From assembly GCF_022549355.1 (NCBI RefSeq), contig NZ_JAKZGL010000003.1:248001-312000 (forward strand): 64,000 nt of DNA. Direction: 5' to 3'. The notes beneath the pieces were generated by a model that was not told the DNA's origin, did not search any database, and worked only from the letters and a program-made list of their open reading frames with translations. A program made the position numbers and the translations under genes. Origin of the DNA: Acinetobacter sp. NIPH 2699. GTDB lineage: Bacteria; Pseudomonadota; Gammaproteobacteria; Pseudomonadales; Moraxellaceae. Below, piece by piece: positions 21,206 through 27,746 of the stretch (the stretch's first letter is position 1; every line of letters begins with the position of its first letter).

Positions 21206-21759
21206 CGAAAACAGATACAACACAGATTATTACCCAGCCCAAACTGGATGAACGAGTCCAACCTAGCCTTAAACGCTGGTTCAAGCATTTTTTGTATATT
21301 TCTGCCACGCATCGCTATTTTACTCAGCAAAATCGTTTAGAGATTGCACAGACTGTACAGCAGGCTGAGCATGGACATGTTGGTGAGATACAAGTGGTGA
21401 TCGAGGGACATATCCCGTGCTCACAAGCCTATCATCAGGATACGCGGTTACGTGCACAGCAGCTCTTTGCGGAGTTAGGTGTTTGGGATACTGAGTTAAA
21501 TAGTGGCGTATTGCTCTATTTAAATCTATGTGAGCGCAAAGTCGAGATTGTGATTGATCGAGGTTTAAAGAATGCAACAGATGCTGAAACATGGCAGCAG
21601 ATTTGTCAGTTGATTATAGAAAAACTAAAACAGCAGCAATATCAACAGGGTGTTTTGGCTGGTATTCAGGAAATCGGTCAGGTGTTGGCGATCTATTATG
21701 ATCAACCTATTTCTGATCAAAATAATGAATTGAGCAATGAGCCGATTATTTTGAATTAA
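21199..21759 (+). CDS. Second TPM-domain protein
   Basis: A 186-residue protein starting at 21199 inside the end of the previous gene. It has no signal peptide. The TPM-like core (about 42-165) shows EIAQTVQQAEHGHVGEIQVVIEG, a LFAELGVWDTELNSGVLLYLNL strand pair and VEIVIDRGL. The likely operon is lemA, TPM protein, TPM protein. The lack of an export signal is unusual beside its exported partner and could mean a different face of the inner membrane. Confidence 0.82.
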   Translation: MVTKTDTTQIITQPKLDERVQPSLKRWFKHFLYISATHRYFTQQNRLEIAQTVQQAEHGHVGEIQVVIEGHIPCSQAYHQDTRLRAQQLFAELGVWDTELNSGVLLYLNLCERKVEIVIDRGLKNATDAETWQQICQLIIEKLKQQQYQQGVLAGIQEIGQVLAIYYDQPISDQNNELSNEPIILN

Positions 21760-22018
21760 TAGGGTTGGTTTCACTGCAAACATTTGACCTTTCGTTGATA
21801 AATGAGACTTTGAGAAATTCAATATTTGGCCACTTGCTTAGATTTAATTGTGTCGTTTAATTTAGGGGTATATCGCCTAGTGATAAACGGATGTTATTTG
21901 GCGATGAGTGGTAGAGACAGTTACAATTTTTTTTATGTGACCTATTTCGCTCAATATTAAAACAATTAGAAAGCAGTCAAAATTGGTTCTTATATTCAAG
22001 GCTGATAATGAGAGGGAG

Positions 22019-22042
22019 ATGACATTATTTGTCATTTTTTTT
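22019..22042 (+). terminator. Weak terminator-like hairpin
   Basis: A 6-bp stem ATGACA/TGTCAT with a 5-nt loop followed by a run of eight T. It is GC-poor, and lies 260 bases beyond the TPM gene. It may end the lemA operon or insulate the pilin promoter. Confidence 0.4.
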
Positions 22043-22132
22043 CATAATGTGTCTAATTTGCATTAATTCTGATCGTTGCTAATAATATTTAAGTCTCTGT
22101 TTTTTTAAGTTAAAATTGGCTAAGCTAGGAGC

Positions 22133-22148
22133 TGGCATGAAACATGCT
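22133..22148 (+). promoter_or_regulatory. Sigma-54 (RpoN) -24/-12 promoter of pilA
   Basis: The sequence TGGCATGAAACATGCT fits the RpoN consensus: GG at 22134-22135, GC at 22146-22147, exactly 10 bases between, with the flanking TGGCA and TGCT. The predicted transcript would start near 22158, giving a leader of about 46 bases before the pilin ATG. Pilin genes in many gammaproteobacteria depend on RpoN and PilS-PilR, which supports the call. Confidence 0.8.
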
Positions 22149-22204
22149 GAATACAAAGTAGCTGAAAAAAAGCTTATAAAAAATTTATACATTGGAGAAA
22201 TGTT

Positions 22205-22732
22205 ATGAACACAATGCAAAAGGGTTTTACTCTTATTGAATTAATGATCGTTGTCGCGATTATCGGTATCTTGGCTGCGATAGCGATTCCTGCGTATCAA
22301 GACTATACCGTGCGTGCACAAGTATCTGAAGGCCTTTCATTATCATCTGGATTAAAAACAGCTGTTGGGGATTTTTATTCAACAACAGGACGTTGGGCAG
22401 TTGATAATGCTGAGGCTATTTGTGGTCAAACCCCTGCACCAGCAAACTGTACAGTTGGTGCGGCAGCCGCTGATAATAATGGTAACTATGTAAGTCAAAT
22501 TGCTGTTGAAGCTGGTAATATCATTGTTACTTACAGTGCAACAGCACCACAAAAAGCAAGTGCAGCAATTGACACTCAAATTTTGACATTAAGCCCTGGT
22601 GTTGATAATGCTGGTAATATTACTTGGGTTTGTGGTACAGCGACAGCTCCAGCTTCTTTAACTATGGCTACAGCACCAACAACTCCTACTGATATTGAGT
22701 CTCGTTATTTGCCTGCTAGTTGCAAAATCTAA
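22205..22732 (+). CDS. pilA: Type IV major pilin PilA
   Basis: A 175-residue prepilin and the likely main fibre subunit. The six-residue leader ends MNTMQKG before [16 protein letters not shown], with Glu5 intact, so PilD should cleave and methylate it. The N-terminal helix is followed by the variable globular domain. Four cysteines (ICGQ, ANCT, WVCG, and SCKI at the end) allow two disulfides, the last pair making the C-terminal D-loop. The final residues are SCKI, so there is no C-terminal Ser for TfpO-type glycosylation. It has its own RpoN-type promoter and terminator, consistent with high, monocistronic expression. Confidence 0.94.
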   Translation: MNTMQKGFTLIELMIVVAIIGILAAIAIPAYQDYTVRAQVSEGLSLSSGLKTAVGDFYSTTGRWAVDNAEAICGQTPAPANCTVGAAAADNNGNYVSQIAVEAGNIIVTYSATAPQKASAAIDTQILTLSPGVDNAGNITWVCGTATAPASLTMATAPTTPTDIESRYLPASCKI

Positions 22733-22746
22733 TTAATATTTAAAAT

Positions 22747-22775
22747 AAAAAAGACTGGTTATCCAGTCTTTTTTA
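22747..22775 (+). terminator. Intrinsic terminator of pilA
   Basis: A perfect 12-bp stem (22747-22758 with 22763-22774), TTAT loop, with Ts at the end of the stem and beyond. It should separate the pilin transcript from tfpZ. Confidence 0.9.
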
Positions 22776-22810
22776 TTTTCTAAAATCAAGTTTTGAATTG
22801 GGGATATTAT

Positions 22811-23545
22811 ATGTCAAAGCGACTTAGTTTTTTCTTATGCCATCTATTTACTTCATTCCTAATCGCTTTAGTTGTGGTAGGGGTAGTTTTTTTTATATGG
22901 TACCCTTTCCCATTGGCTACGGCTGTTGGTGTAACTCATATCTTTTTAATATTGCTTACGATTGATGTAATTGTCGGCCCTGTTTTAGGTTGGTTGGTTT
23001 ATAAAGAAGGTAAAAAGACTTTAAAAATGGATTTAACTGTGATTATATTGATTCAGTTATCTGCGCTGGTCTACGGTGTGTATACAATCCAGCAAGGGCG
23101 TCCTGTATGGTTAATTTTTAATGTTGATCAGTTCGAAGTTGTTCGAAGTAATGAGGTTTATAATAAAAATATTAAACAAGCAGAAGTCAGATTTCAAAAA
23201 GTATCTATACTAAGCCCACAATTTGCAGCCATTAAATTATCAGAAAATTTAGAACAAAAACAAAAAGACATGTTTGATGAGGTTTTGAATGGAATTTTAC
23301 TCTCTCATCGTCCTGAACGTTATGTTGAGCTATCAGTGGTTAGGTCGAAAACACAACAAGAAGCACGAGGTTTAGAGTTATTAAGCCAATATAATGCTTC
23401 ACAGCTTGTACAAAAAACTCTTAGCAAATATCCACAGGCGACAGCCTTTATTCCTCTAAAAACTGATGTAGTAGATATGACTGTTCTTATTAATAAAGAA
23501 ACAGGTGAAGTAATCAAAATTGTAGATTTAAGACCTTGGAAATAA
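22811..23545 (+). CDS. tfpZ: TfpX/TfpZ-family type IV pilin accessory protein
   Basis: A 244-residue membrane protein starting at the ATG at 22811 behind GGGGAT. Three or four hydrophobic helices fill residues 5-100 (LIALVVVGVVFFIWYPFPLA and following). The rest is a soluble domain ending VIKIVDLRPWK. It resembles the TfpX/TfpZ accessory proteins encoded beside pilin genes in Moraxellaceae and pseudomonads, where they affect surface pilus assembly of the cognate pilin. Part of a second copy of the same gene survives at 24138-24286. Which of TfpX or TfpZ it is closer to cannot be settled here. Confidence 0.85.
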   Translation: MSKRLSFFLCHLFTSFLIALVVVGVVFFIWYPFPLATAVGVTHIFLILLTIDVIVGPVLGWLVYKEGKKTLKMDLTVIILIQLSALVYGVYTIQQGRPVWLIFNVDQFEVVRSNEVYNKNIKQAEVRFQKVSILSPQFAAIKLSENLEQKQKDMFDEVLNGILLSHRPERYVELSVVRSKTQQEARGLELLSQYNASQLVQKTLSKYPQATAFIPLKTDVVDMTVLINKETGEVIKIVDLRPWK

Positions 23546-23641
23546 GATTCAATGAATGACAAAAAATGTTATTTCTATACAATATATGCTTTTTTGTTTT
23601 GAGATTTTTTTTATCTAATTGAAAATAAATGAATAATTTTT

Positions 23642-23657
23642 TGGTATGAAAAATGCT
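23642..23657 (+). promoter_or_regulatory. Sigma-54 -24/-12 promoter of the second pilin gene
   Basis: TGGTATGAAAAATGCT has GG at 23643-23644 and GC at 23655-23656 with 10 bases between, matching the promoter of the first pilin in layout. Transcription would start near 23668, about 23 bases before the ATG at 23691, with GAGGTG as ribosome-binding site. Confidence 0.7.
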
Positions 23658-23690
23658 ATCTCATAAGTAGACTGATATAGAGGTGTTCTT

Positions 23691-24134
23691 ATGAGGCATC
23701 AAAAAGGATTTACACTCATTGAGATAAGTGTTGTAGTAGCAATAGTAGGGATTTTAGCTGTAACAGCTGTTCCTGCTTATCAAGAGTATATTGCGCGTTC
23801 TCAAGTAACAGAAGTGTTTAGTGTAGCTTCATTTTATAAAGTGGAGATGGCGAATATTTATATGGAGAAAGGAAGTTGTCCTACGTTGAGTGATTTTTCT
23901 CTAGATAATGTGGGGACAATCCGAACTCGTTATTTGGAATCTGTTGTAATAAGTACTTACGCTGGAGCTGATTGTGCTTTTACAATAAGTTTCAATAATA
24001 TAAGAATTTCGCCGTTTTTAGAAAATAAGCAGATACAAATTGCTATGACCTCAAAAGTTGGAGGGATGGAATGGAATTGTATTTCAACTAATATTCAACA
24101 AAGGTTTTTGCCCAAGGTGTGTCAAGGCATTTAA
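23691..24134 (+). CDS. Second type IV pilin (PilA/ComP-like)
   Basis: A 147-residue prepilin with leader MRHQKG followed by [16 protein letters not shown] and Glu5 present. The globular part has four cysteines (GSCP, ADCA, WNCI, KVCQ), enough for two disulfides. Beyond the N-terminal helix it shares little with the pilin at 22205, so it is not a recent duplicate. Its own RpoN-type promoter suggests real expression. Position directly before pglL matches ComP of A. baylyi and other Acinetobacter, where the pilin is needed for DNA uptake, but the assignment to ComP is inference. A broken tfpZ follows 3 bases after its stop. Confidence 0.85.
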   Translation: MRHQKGFTLIEISVVVAIVGILAVTAVPAYQEYIARSQVTEVFSVASFYKVEMANIYMEKGSCPTLSDFSLDNVGTIRTRYLESVVISTYAGADCAFTISFNNIRISPFLENKQIQIAMTSKVGGMEWNCISTNIQQRFLPKVCQGI

Positions 24135-24137
24135 TGA

Positions 24138-24286
24138 TCAGCAGTCCGTGCAGAAAATCTTAGTTCAATAACCCACAAGCCAATGCTTTCGTGCCACTTA
24201 AAGCCACAGCGGTAGATATGACGGTCTTAATCAATAAACAAACAGGTGACGTGATCAAAATCGTAGATTTAAGACCGTGGAAATAA
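24138..24286 (+). pseudogene. Remnant of a second tfpZ gene (C-terminal fragment)
   Basis: The last 39 codons (24170-24286) read NPQANAFVPLKATAVDMT and end VIKIVDLRPWK, matching the end of the intact tfpZ at 22811-23545. A further stretch back to about 24138 (SVQKILVQ) also aligns (LVQKTLSK), but only after skipping one extra A near 24170, so the fragment is frameshifted as well as truncated. No start codon or N-terminal membrane part remains. This looks like the scar of a pilin-tfpZ cassette exchange or deletion. Confidence 0.88.
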
Positions 24287-24402
24287 GTTACTGAAAAGGG
24301 TGCAGACATTGAATCCACAAACCAAACAATGTGGATGAACCAATGATTATCCCCCTTGATTAAAAAATGTAGTTTTTGACACCAAATTGAGATCAATAAA
24401 AT

Positions 24403-24437
24403 GGCTTCGTTATATACTACCGCGAAGCCTTATTTTT
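24403..24437 (+). terminator. Intrinsic terminator upstream of pglL
   Basis: Stem GGCTTCG (24403-24409) with CGAAGCC (24423-24429) and a 13-nt loop, followed by TTATTTTTATTT. It separates the second pilin unit from the pglL gene, whose ATG lies at 24448. Confidence 0.7.
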
Positions 24438-24447
24438 ATTTAACCTT

Positions 24448-26085
24448 ATGCAAGCTCTCTGTTTTCTTCTCGCCAGTGCTCTACTTGGCTTTGCATGGCT
24501 CTCGCCATTCCATACTTACCCATGGGTGACTTTTTCGAGCGATCTCGCTGGTTTTGCTGCGGGGATTGCACTTTTTACCTTAGCCTTGAGTCAAAATATA
24601 AAAGTACCTAAAGCCCAGTTATGGATGCTGCCTATCATTGTGATTCCAATGCTGCAATGGAGCTTTGGTTTGATTGGAGACTTAAGCGTCGCGTTGCTGA
24701 GTTCATTCTATCTATTTACATTTTGGTTAATGATCCTGCTTGGTTTTAATCTGTCGCTACAGCAGCCAAACCGACGTGAGCAGTTGATGCAAGGATTTAG
24801 CTATCTGGTACTTGCAACGGCTGTGATCACTAGCCTAATGGCAATCACGCAATGGTTAGAACTAGAATCCAGCTTGAGTGTTGTCAATCAACTTAAAGGC
24901 AGCCGTCCTTTTGCTAATTTTGGGCAACCCAACAATATGGCAACGTTTTTGATTGTTGGATTGTTTGGGGGGCTTTATCTGTATGAAAAACAAAAAGCAG
25001 CCTTATGGTTGCTGATTCCATCCAGTCTATTGATTCTATTTGCGATCAGTCTAGGCCAATCTAGAACATCATGGATGGTACTCATTTTTGTTTTCATTTA
25101 TTGGATTTATAAGCAATATCGAAATAGCCCACAACTCAATTTCCCTAAACTTGTTTTTTGGTGTGCAGCCTTTGTATTGATCTCAGGTTACCTTTTACCA
25201 CTGTTGACGCAATGGATCGCAGCTGAGCAGCTTACAGATGTAACCAAAACGGCTTCTATTGTCGATCGAGCGAGTCGAGGGCATGAACGTCTAGGGATGT
25301 GGATGCAGATGCTGCATGCCATTGCCGAACAACCGTGGTGGGGCTATGGCTGGAATCAAACCAGTGTGGCAGTGGTGGAGAGCATTCAGTTCAATACGGT
25401 GCAAGTTTGGTTTAATAGCTCGCATAACATTTTATTGGACTTGCTGGTTTGGAATGGGATTCCACTGGGTCTCTTGATTATTGGCTATATCACACTGTGG
25501 TTGTTTTGGTTAAATCAATGCAGTAAAGACACTGTTTCAATTGTTGCCATGTTGATGGTCGTTGCAATTCTGATTCATGCCATGCTTGAGTTTCCACAGC
25601 GTTATGCTTATTTCTTATTGCCAATGGGTTTTTTATTGGGCTTGATTCAGGCGCAAACACCGAATTTAAAAGGAATTGAAATATATAAAAATATCTCGCG
25701 TTGTGTTTGGGTACTGAGTCTTATTGTACTTCTGCTTATTTGGCGGGACTATAAGCTTTATCAAGACAATAGCCGTTTAGTTTTTGCGAAAAAGCCGCCT
25801 ACTGCGCGTATTCTCGGGAGTTCAGAGATCTTATTGTTAACCCAGTTTGAGTGGCGTCTCAACTGGATTGCACTCTCACCGAATACAGTGATGTCTGAGC
25901 ATGAATTAATGATAATCGGCAAAATAGTGAAGAATAAAGCGACGCCTTTTAATCTAAAAAAATATGCACAGTTGCTGGCATATAATGGTAAAGAAGCTGA
26001 GGCACAGCAATATATTGAGATTTGGAATCGGCTCTATAAAAAGCAATTTACTTTAGAGCAGGTGATTGGTCAGCCTAAAACGTAA
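24448..26085 (+). CDS. pglL: PglL-family O-oligosaccharyltransferase (pilin glycosylation)
   Basis: A 545-residue polytopic inner-membrane protein with about 11-12 hydrophobic helices. The large periplasmic loop contains the Wzy_C/PglL signature, with the key His in SSHNILLDLLVWNGIPLG (about residue 330). The Arg-rich SLGQSRTSW segment is also typical. The family moves a lipid-linked glycan onto Ser or Thr of pilins and other exported proteins. Its position after a pilin gene matches the pilin-dedicated PglL of A. baylyi and A. nosocomialis. Neither pilin here ends in Ser, which favours an internal-Ser (ComP-type) specificity over the TfpO type. Confidence 0.85.
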   Translation: MQALCFLLASALLGFAWLSPFHTYPWVTFSSDLAGFAAGIALFTLALSQNIKVPKAQLWMLPIIVIPMLQWSFGLIGDLSVALLSSFYLFTFWLMILLGFNLSLQQPNRREQLMQGFSYLVLATAVITSLMAITQWLELESSLSVVNQLKGSRPFANFGQPNNMATFLIVGLFGGLYLYEKQKAALWLLIPSSLLILFAISLGQSRTSWMVLIFVFIYWIYKQYRNSPQLNFPKLVFWCAAFVLISGYLLPLLTQWIAAEQLTDVTKTASIVDRASRGHERLGMWMQMLHAIAEQPWWGYGWNQTSVAVVESIQFNTVQVWFNSSHNILLDLLVWNGIPLGLLIIGYITLWLFWLNQCSKDTVSIVAMLMVVAILIHAMLEFPQRYAYFLLPMGFLLGLIQAQTPNLKGIEIYKNISRCVWVLSLIVLLLIWRDYKLYQDNSRLVFAKKPPTARILGSSEILLLTQFEWRLNWIALSPNTVMSEHELMIIGKIVKNKATPFNLKKYAQLLAYNGKEAEAQQYIEIWNRLYKKQFTLEQVIGQPKT

Positions 26086-26092
26086 TAGCGAT

Positions 26093-26126
26093 AAAAAACC
26101 TTTCAAATTTTGAAAGGTTTTTTTTG
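26093..26126 (+). terminator. Intrinsic terminator after pglL (possibly bidirectional)
   Basis: A 15-bp perfect inverted repeat (26093-26107 with 26109-26123) whose A-rich and T-rich ends let it work on both strands. It ends pglL and may also end bfr, which converges at 26130. Confidence 0.9.
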
Positions 26127-26129
26127 TTT

Positions 26130-26594
26130 CTAAATTTGGCTTTGAATGTAATTTTCGATGCCAACCTTTTCAACCAAATCAAGTTGAGTGTCGAGCCAAT
26201 CTAGATATTCTTCTTCTTTCTCTAAAATCTCTTGGACTAAATCACGCGTTACATAGTCTTGTTCGACTTCTGCAATCTCGACGGTTTGTTGAATCGTCGC
26301 AATATTCTCTTTCACCTTACGAATATCACAATTCAGCACTTCTTCAGTATGCTGACCAATATATAATTTGCCGAGATGCTGTAAGTTTGGCAAGCCTTCT
26401 AAGAATAAAACACGCTCAATGATTTTATCCGCATGTTTCATTTGACGAATAGATTCTTTGTATTCAGCTGATCCGAGTTGTTCGATGCCCCAGTCATTAA
26501 ACATACGAGAATGTAAAAAATATTGGTTAATTGCAGTTAAATGATGATAAAGCACCTGATTCAGCTGATTGATCACTTCACGATTGCCTTTCAT
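26130..26594 (-). CDS. bfr: Bacterioferritin subunit, haem-type, with a degenerate ferroxidase centre
   Basis: A 154-residue four-helix ferritin subunit. I use the inner ATG at 26594 (MKGNREVINQLNQ), the standard family start; the frame extends 8 codons further. By numbering against E. coli Bfr, the haem ligand Met52 is kept. Of the six ferroxidase ligands, residue 18 is His, 51 is Gln, 94 is Val and 130 is Tyr; only His54 and Glu127 remain. It therefore resembles the beta-type subunit that binds haem and works in mixed shells with a catalytic partner elsewhere. The role is iron storage and release through haem and Bfd. It lies next to bfd in the same direction. Confidence 0.9.
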   Translation of the reverse strand: MKGNREVINQLNQVLYHHLTAINQYFLHSRMFNDWGIEQLGSAEYKESIRQMKHADKIIERVLFLEGLPNLQHLGKLYIGQHTEEVLNCDIRKVKENIATIQQTVEIAEVEQDYVTRDLVQEILEKEEEYLDWLDTQLDLVEKVGIENYIQSQI

Positions 26595-26788
26595 TGCGCT
26601 TGCTCCATAAAACACCAAGTTGATGCCCTAGTCACTAAGGCAATTTATATGATTTTAATCAACAAAGAGGGCTATGGCGAGTAATTTATGGAACGGCAAA
26701 TGAAAATCACAATCATGAGGAGTTCGACGTTCAGCAAGGTGCTTGTAGCAGCGTAAGGTAATTGCAATCTTGCAAGACATTATTTTTA

Positions 26789-26837
26789 TAAAAAAACCGC
26801 TTAGATGAAGAGGGGTTAAGGTTCGACAAGAAGCGGT
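26789..26837 (-). terminator. Possible terminator after bfd
   Basis: Stem 26796-26802 with 26831-26837 (7 bp, ACCGCTT and AAGCGGT) and a long 28-nt loop. On the minus strand it is followed by six T and an AT-rich tract. The loop length makes this uncertain. The rest of the bfr-bfd spacer shows no gene. Confidence 0.45.
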
Positions 26838-26887
26838 GGAGTCGTAAACACGAAAGAAATTTGCTTTATAAAAATCTAAAAAATAAA

Positions 26888-27082
26888 TCAGGCTGCAACA
26901 GAGATACGTGCAGCAATTTCAGAGAGTTCTTCACTGATAATGGCACGTGCTTCAGGAACACAACGTCCACAGCAGGTTCCTAAGCCAAGTTGTTCGCGGA
27001 TTTCACGATAGCTCTCTGTACCGTTGGCAACGGCATCTTTGATATCTTGATCGGTGATTCCACGACATAAACAGACATACAT
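26888..27082 (-). CDS. bfd: Bacterioferritin-associated ferredoxin Bfd
   Basis: A 64-residue [2Fe-2S] protein that gives electrons to bacterioferritin haem so that stored iron can be released. The cluster cysteines are Cys4 and Cys6 (VCLCRG) and Cys38 and Cys41 (TCCGRC), the CxC...CxxC pattern of the BFD-like family. It is upstream of bfr on the same strand. A Fur-box-like tract lies just before the start, so induction under iron starvation is likely. Confidence 0.94.
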   Translation of the reverse strand: MYVCLCRGITDQDIKDAVANGTESYREIREQLGLGTCCGRCVPEARAIISEELSEIAARISVAA

Positions 27083-27108
27083 GGCAGACTATTCACAAAT
27101 ATAAATGC

Positions 27109-27137
27109 GATAATTGATATTATTGATAATTGTTATC
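27109..27137 (-). promoter_or_regulatory. Fur-box-like operator upstream of bfd
   Basis: An AT-rich tract of overlapping GATAAT units, including TGATAATTGTTATC, an imperfect 7-1-7 inverted repeat of the Fur type. It sits 27-55 bases upstream of the bfd ATG, where a repressor would block transcription. Iron control of bfd is well known in other gammaproteobacteria. Confidence 0.7.
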
Positions 27138-27190
27138 GTTTGTCAATGAATTTCATTCGAATAGTGGATGGATTCTTATTGAGAATTTGA

Positions 27191-27219
27191 ATAAAAAAAC
27201 ACCACTTTATCGGTGGTGT
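27191..27219 (-). terminator. Intrinsic terminator of the RidA-like gene
   Basis: A 7-bp stem ACACCAC/GTGGTGT (27199-27205 with 27213-27219) followed on the minus strand by seven T. Confidence 0.8.
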
Positions 27220-27262
27220 CTATGATTTTTATTTATATGCTTGAAAAATATAAATTAATTTC

Positions 27263-27643
27263 TTAGGGAATAATCACAATGCCATCCATTTCCACCAATG
27301 CATTTTTAGGCAGGCTTGCTACGCCAAGTGCTGCACGTGCTGGGTATGGCTGAGCGAAATATTCCCCCATAATCTGATTGACCAACTGAAAGTGAGAGAG
27401 ATCAGTGAGGAAAATGTTGAGTTTGGCGATGTCTGCTAAGCTCCCACCAGCAGCGGTACATACTGCTTTTAGGTTGTCAAAAACTCGACGAATCTGAGCC
27501 TCAATGCCATCCACGAGTTCCATACTGTATGGGTCTAAGCCAATTTGACCTGAAAGATAGAGCGTATTGCCAACAAGAATTGCTTGAGAATAGGTTCCGA
27601 TCGCAGCAGGGGCGTGTTCAGTATGAATAACTTGACGTGACAT
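27263..27643 (-). CDS. RidA family enamine/imine deaminase
   Basis: A 126-residue protein of the RidA (YjgF/YER057c/UK114) family, which hydrolyses reactive enamines such as 2-aminoacrylate released by PLP enzymes. Family signatures are [22 protein letters not shown], the conserved Arg103 in YPARAALG, and the closing [10 protein letters not shown]. The expected residues for the trimeric active site are present. A GGAGAG site precedes the ATG. It lies just downstream of spoT in the same direction, an arrangement common in pseudomonads and Acinetobacter. Confidence 0.92.
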   Translation of the reverse strand: MSRQVIHTEHAPAAIGTYSQAILVGNTLYLSGQIGLDPYSMELVDGIEAQIRRVFDNLKAVCTAAGGSLADIAKLNIFLTDLSHFQLVNQIMGEYFAQPYPARAALGVASLPKNALVEMDGIVIIP

Positions 27644-27746
27644 TAAACTCTCCTATGTCATTATTTTCTATCTTAAGCAAAGCGACTTTAACACAAAAGC
27701 AGAGCTGCGAAACGACTGAGTACTGCTGAGTCGTTTTCAGATCGTA

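Larger units (their letters stand above)
21760..22204. other. Intergenic region upstream of the pilin gene
   Basis: A 445-bp AT-rich spacer without a credible gene. It contains a terminator-like hairpin (22019-22042) and the sigma-54-type promoter of the pilin gene (22133-22148). The stretch 22049-22110 lies where an enhancer-binding regulator such as PilR would act, but no operator could be assigned. Confidence 0.6.

Noticed and set aside
20749..21330. Pro-rich open frame of 193 codons on the minus strand
   Set aside because: It is the antisense of the Gly-rich tail of the TPM protein; the PPPP runs are the complement of Gly codons.
24160..24396. Open frame of 78 codons on the minus strand
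   Set aside because: It is the antisense of the tfpZ remnant; the same kind of antisense frame occurs over the intact tfpZ end.
27711..27734. Terminator after spoT (stem AACGACT/AGTCGTT)
   Set aside because: The stem is short, interrupted, and lacks a convincing T-run on the minus strand.
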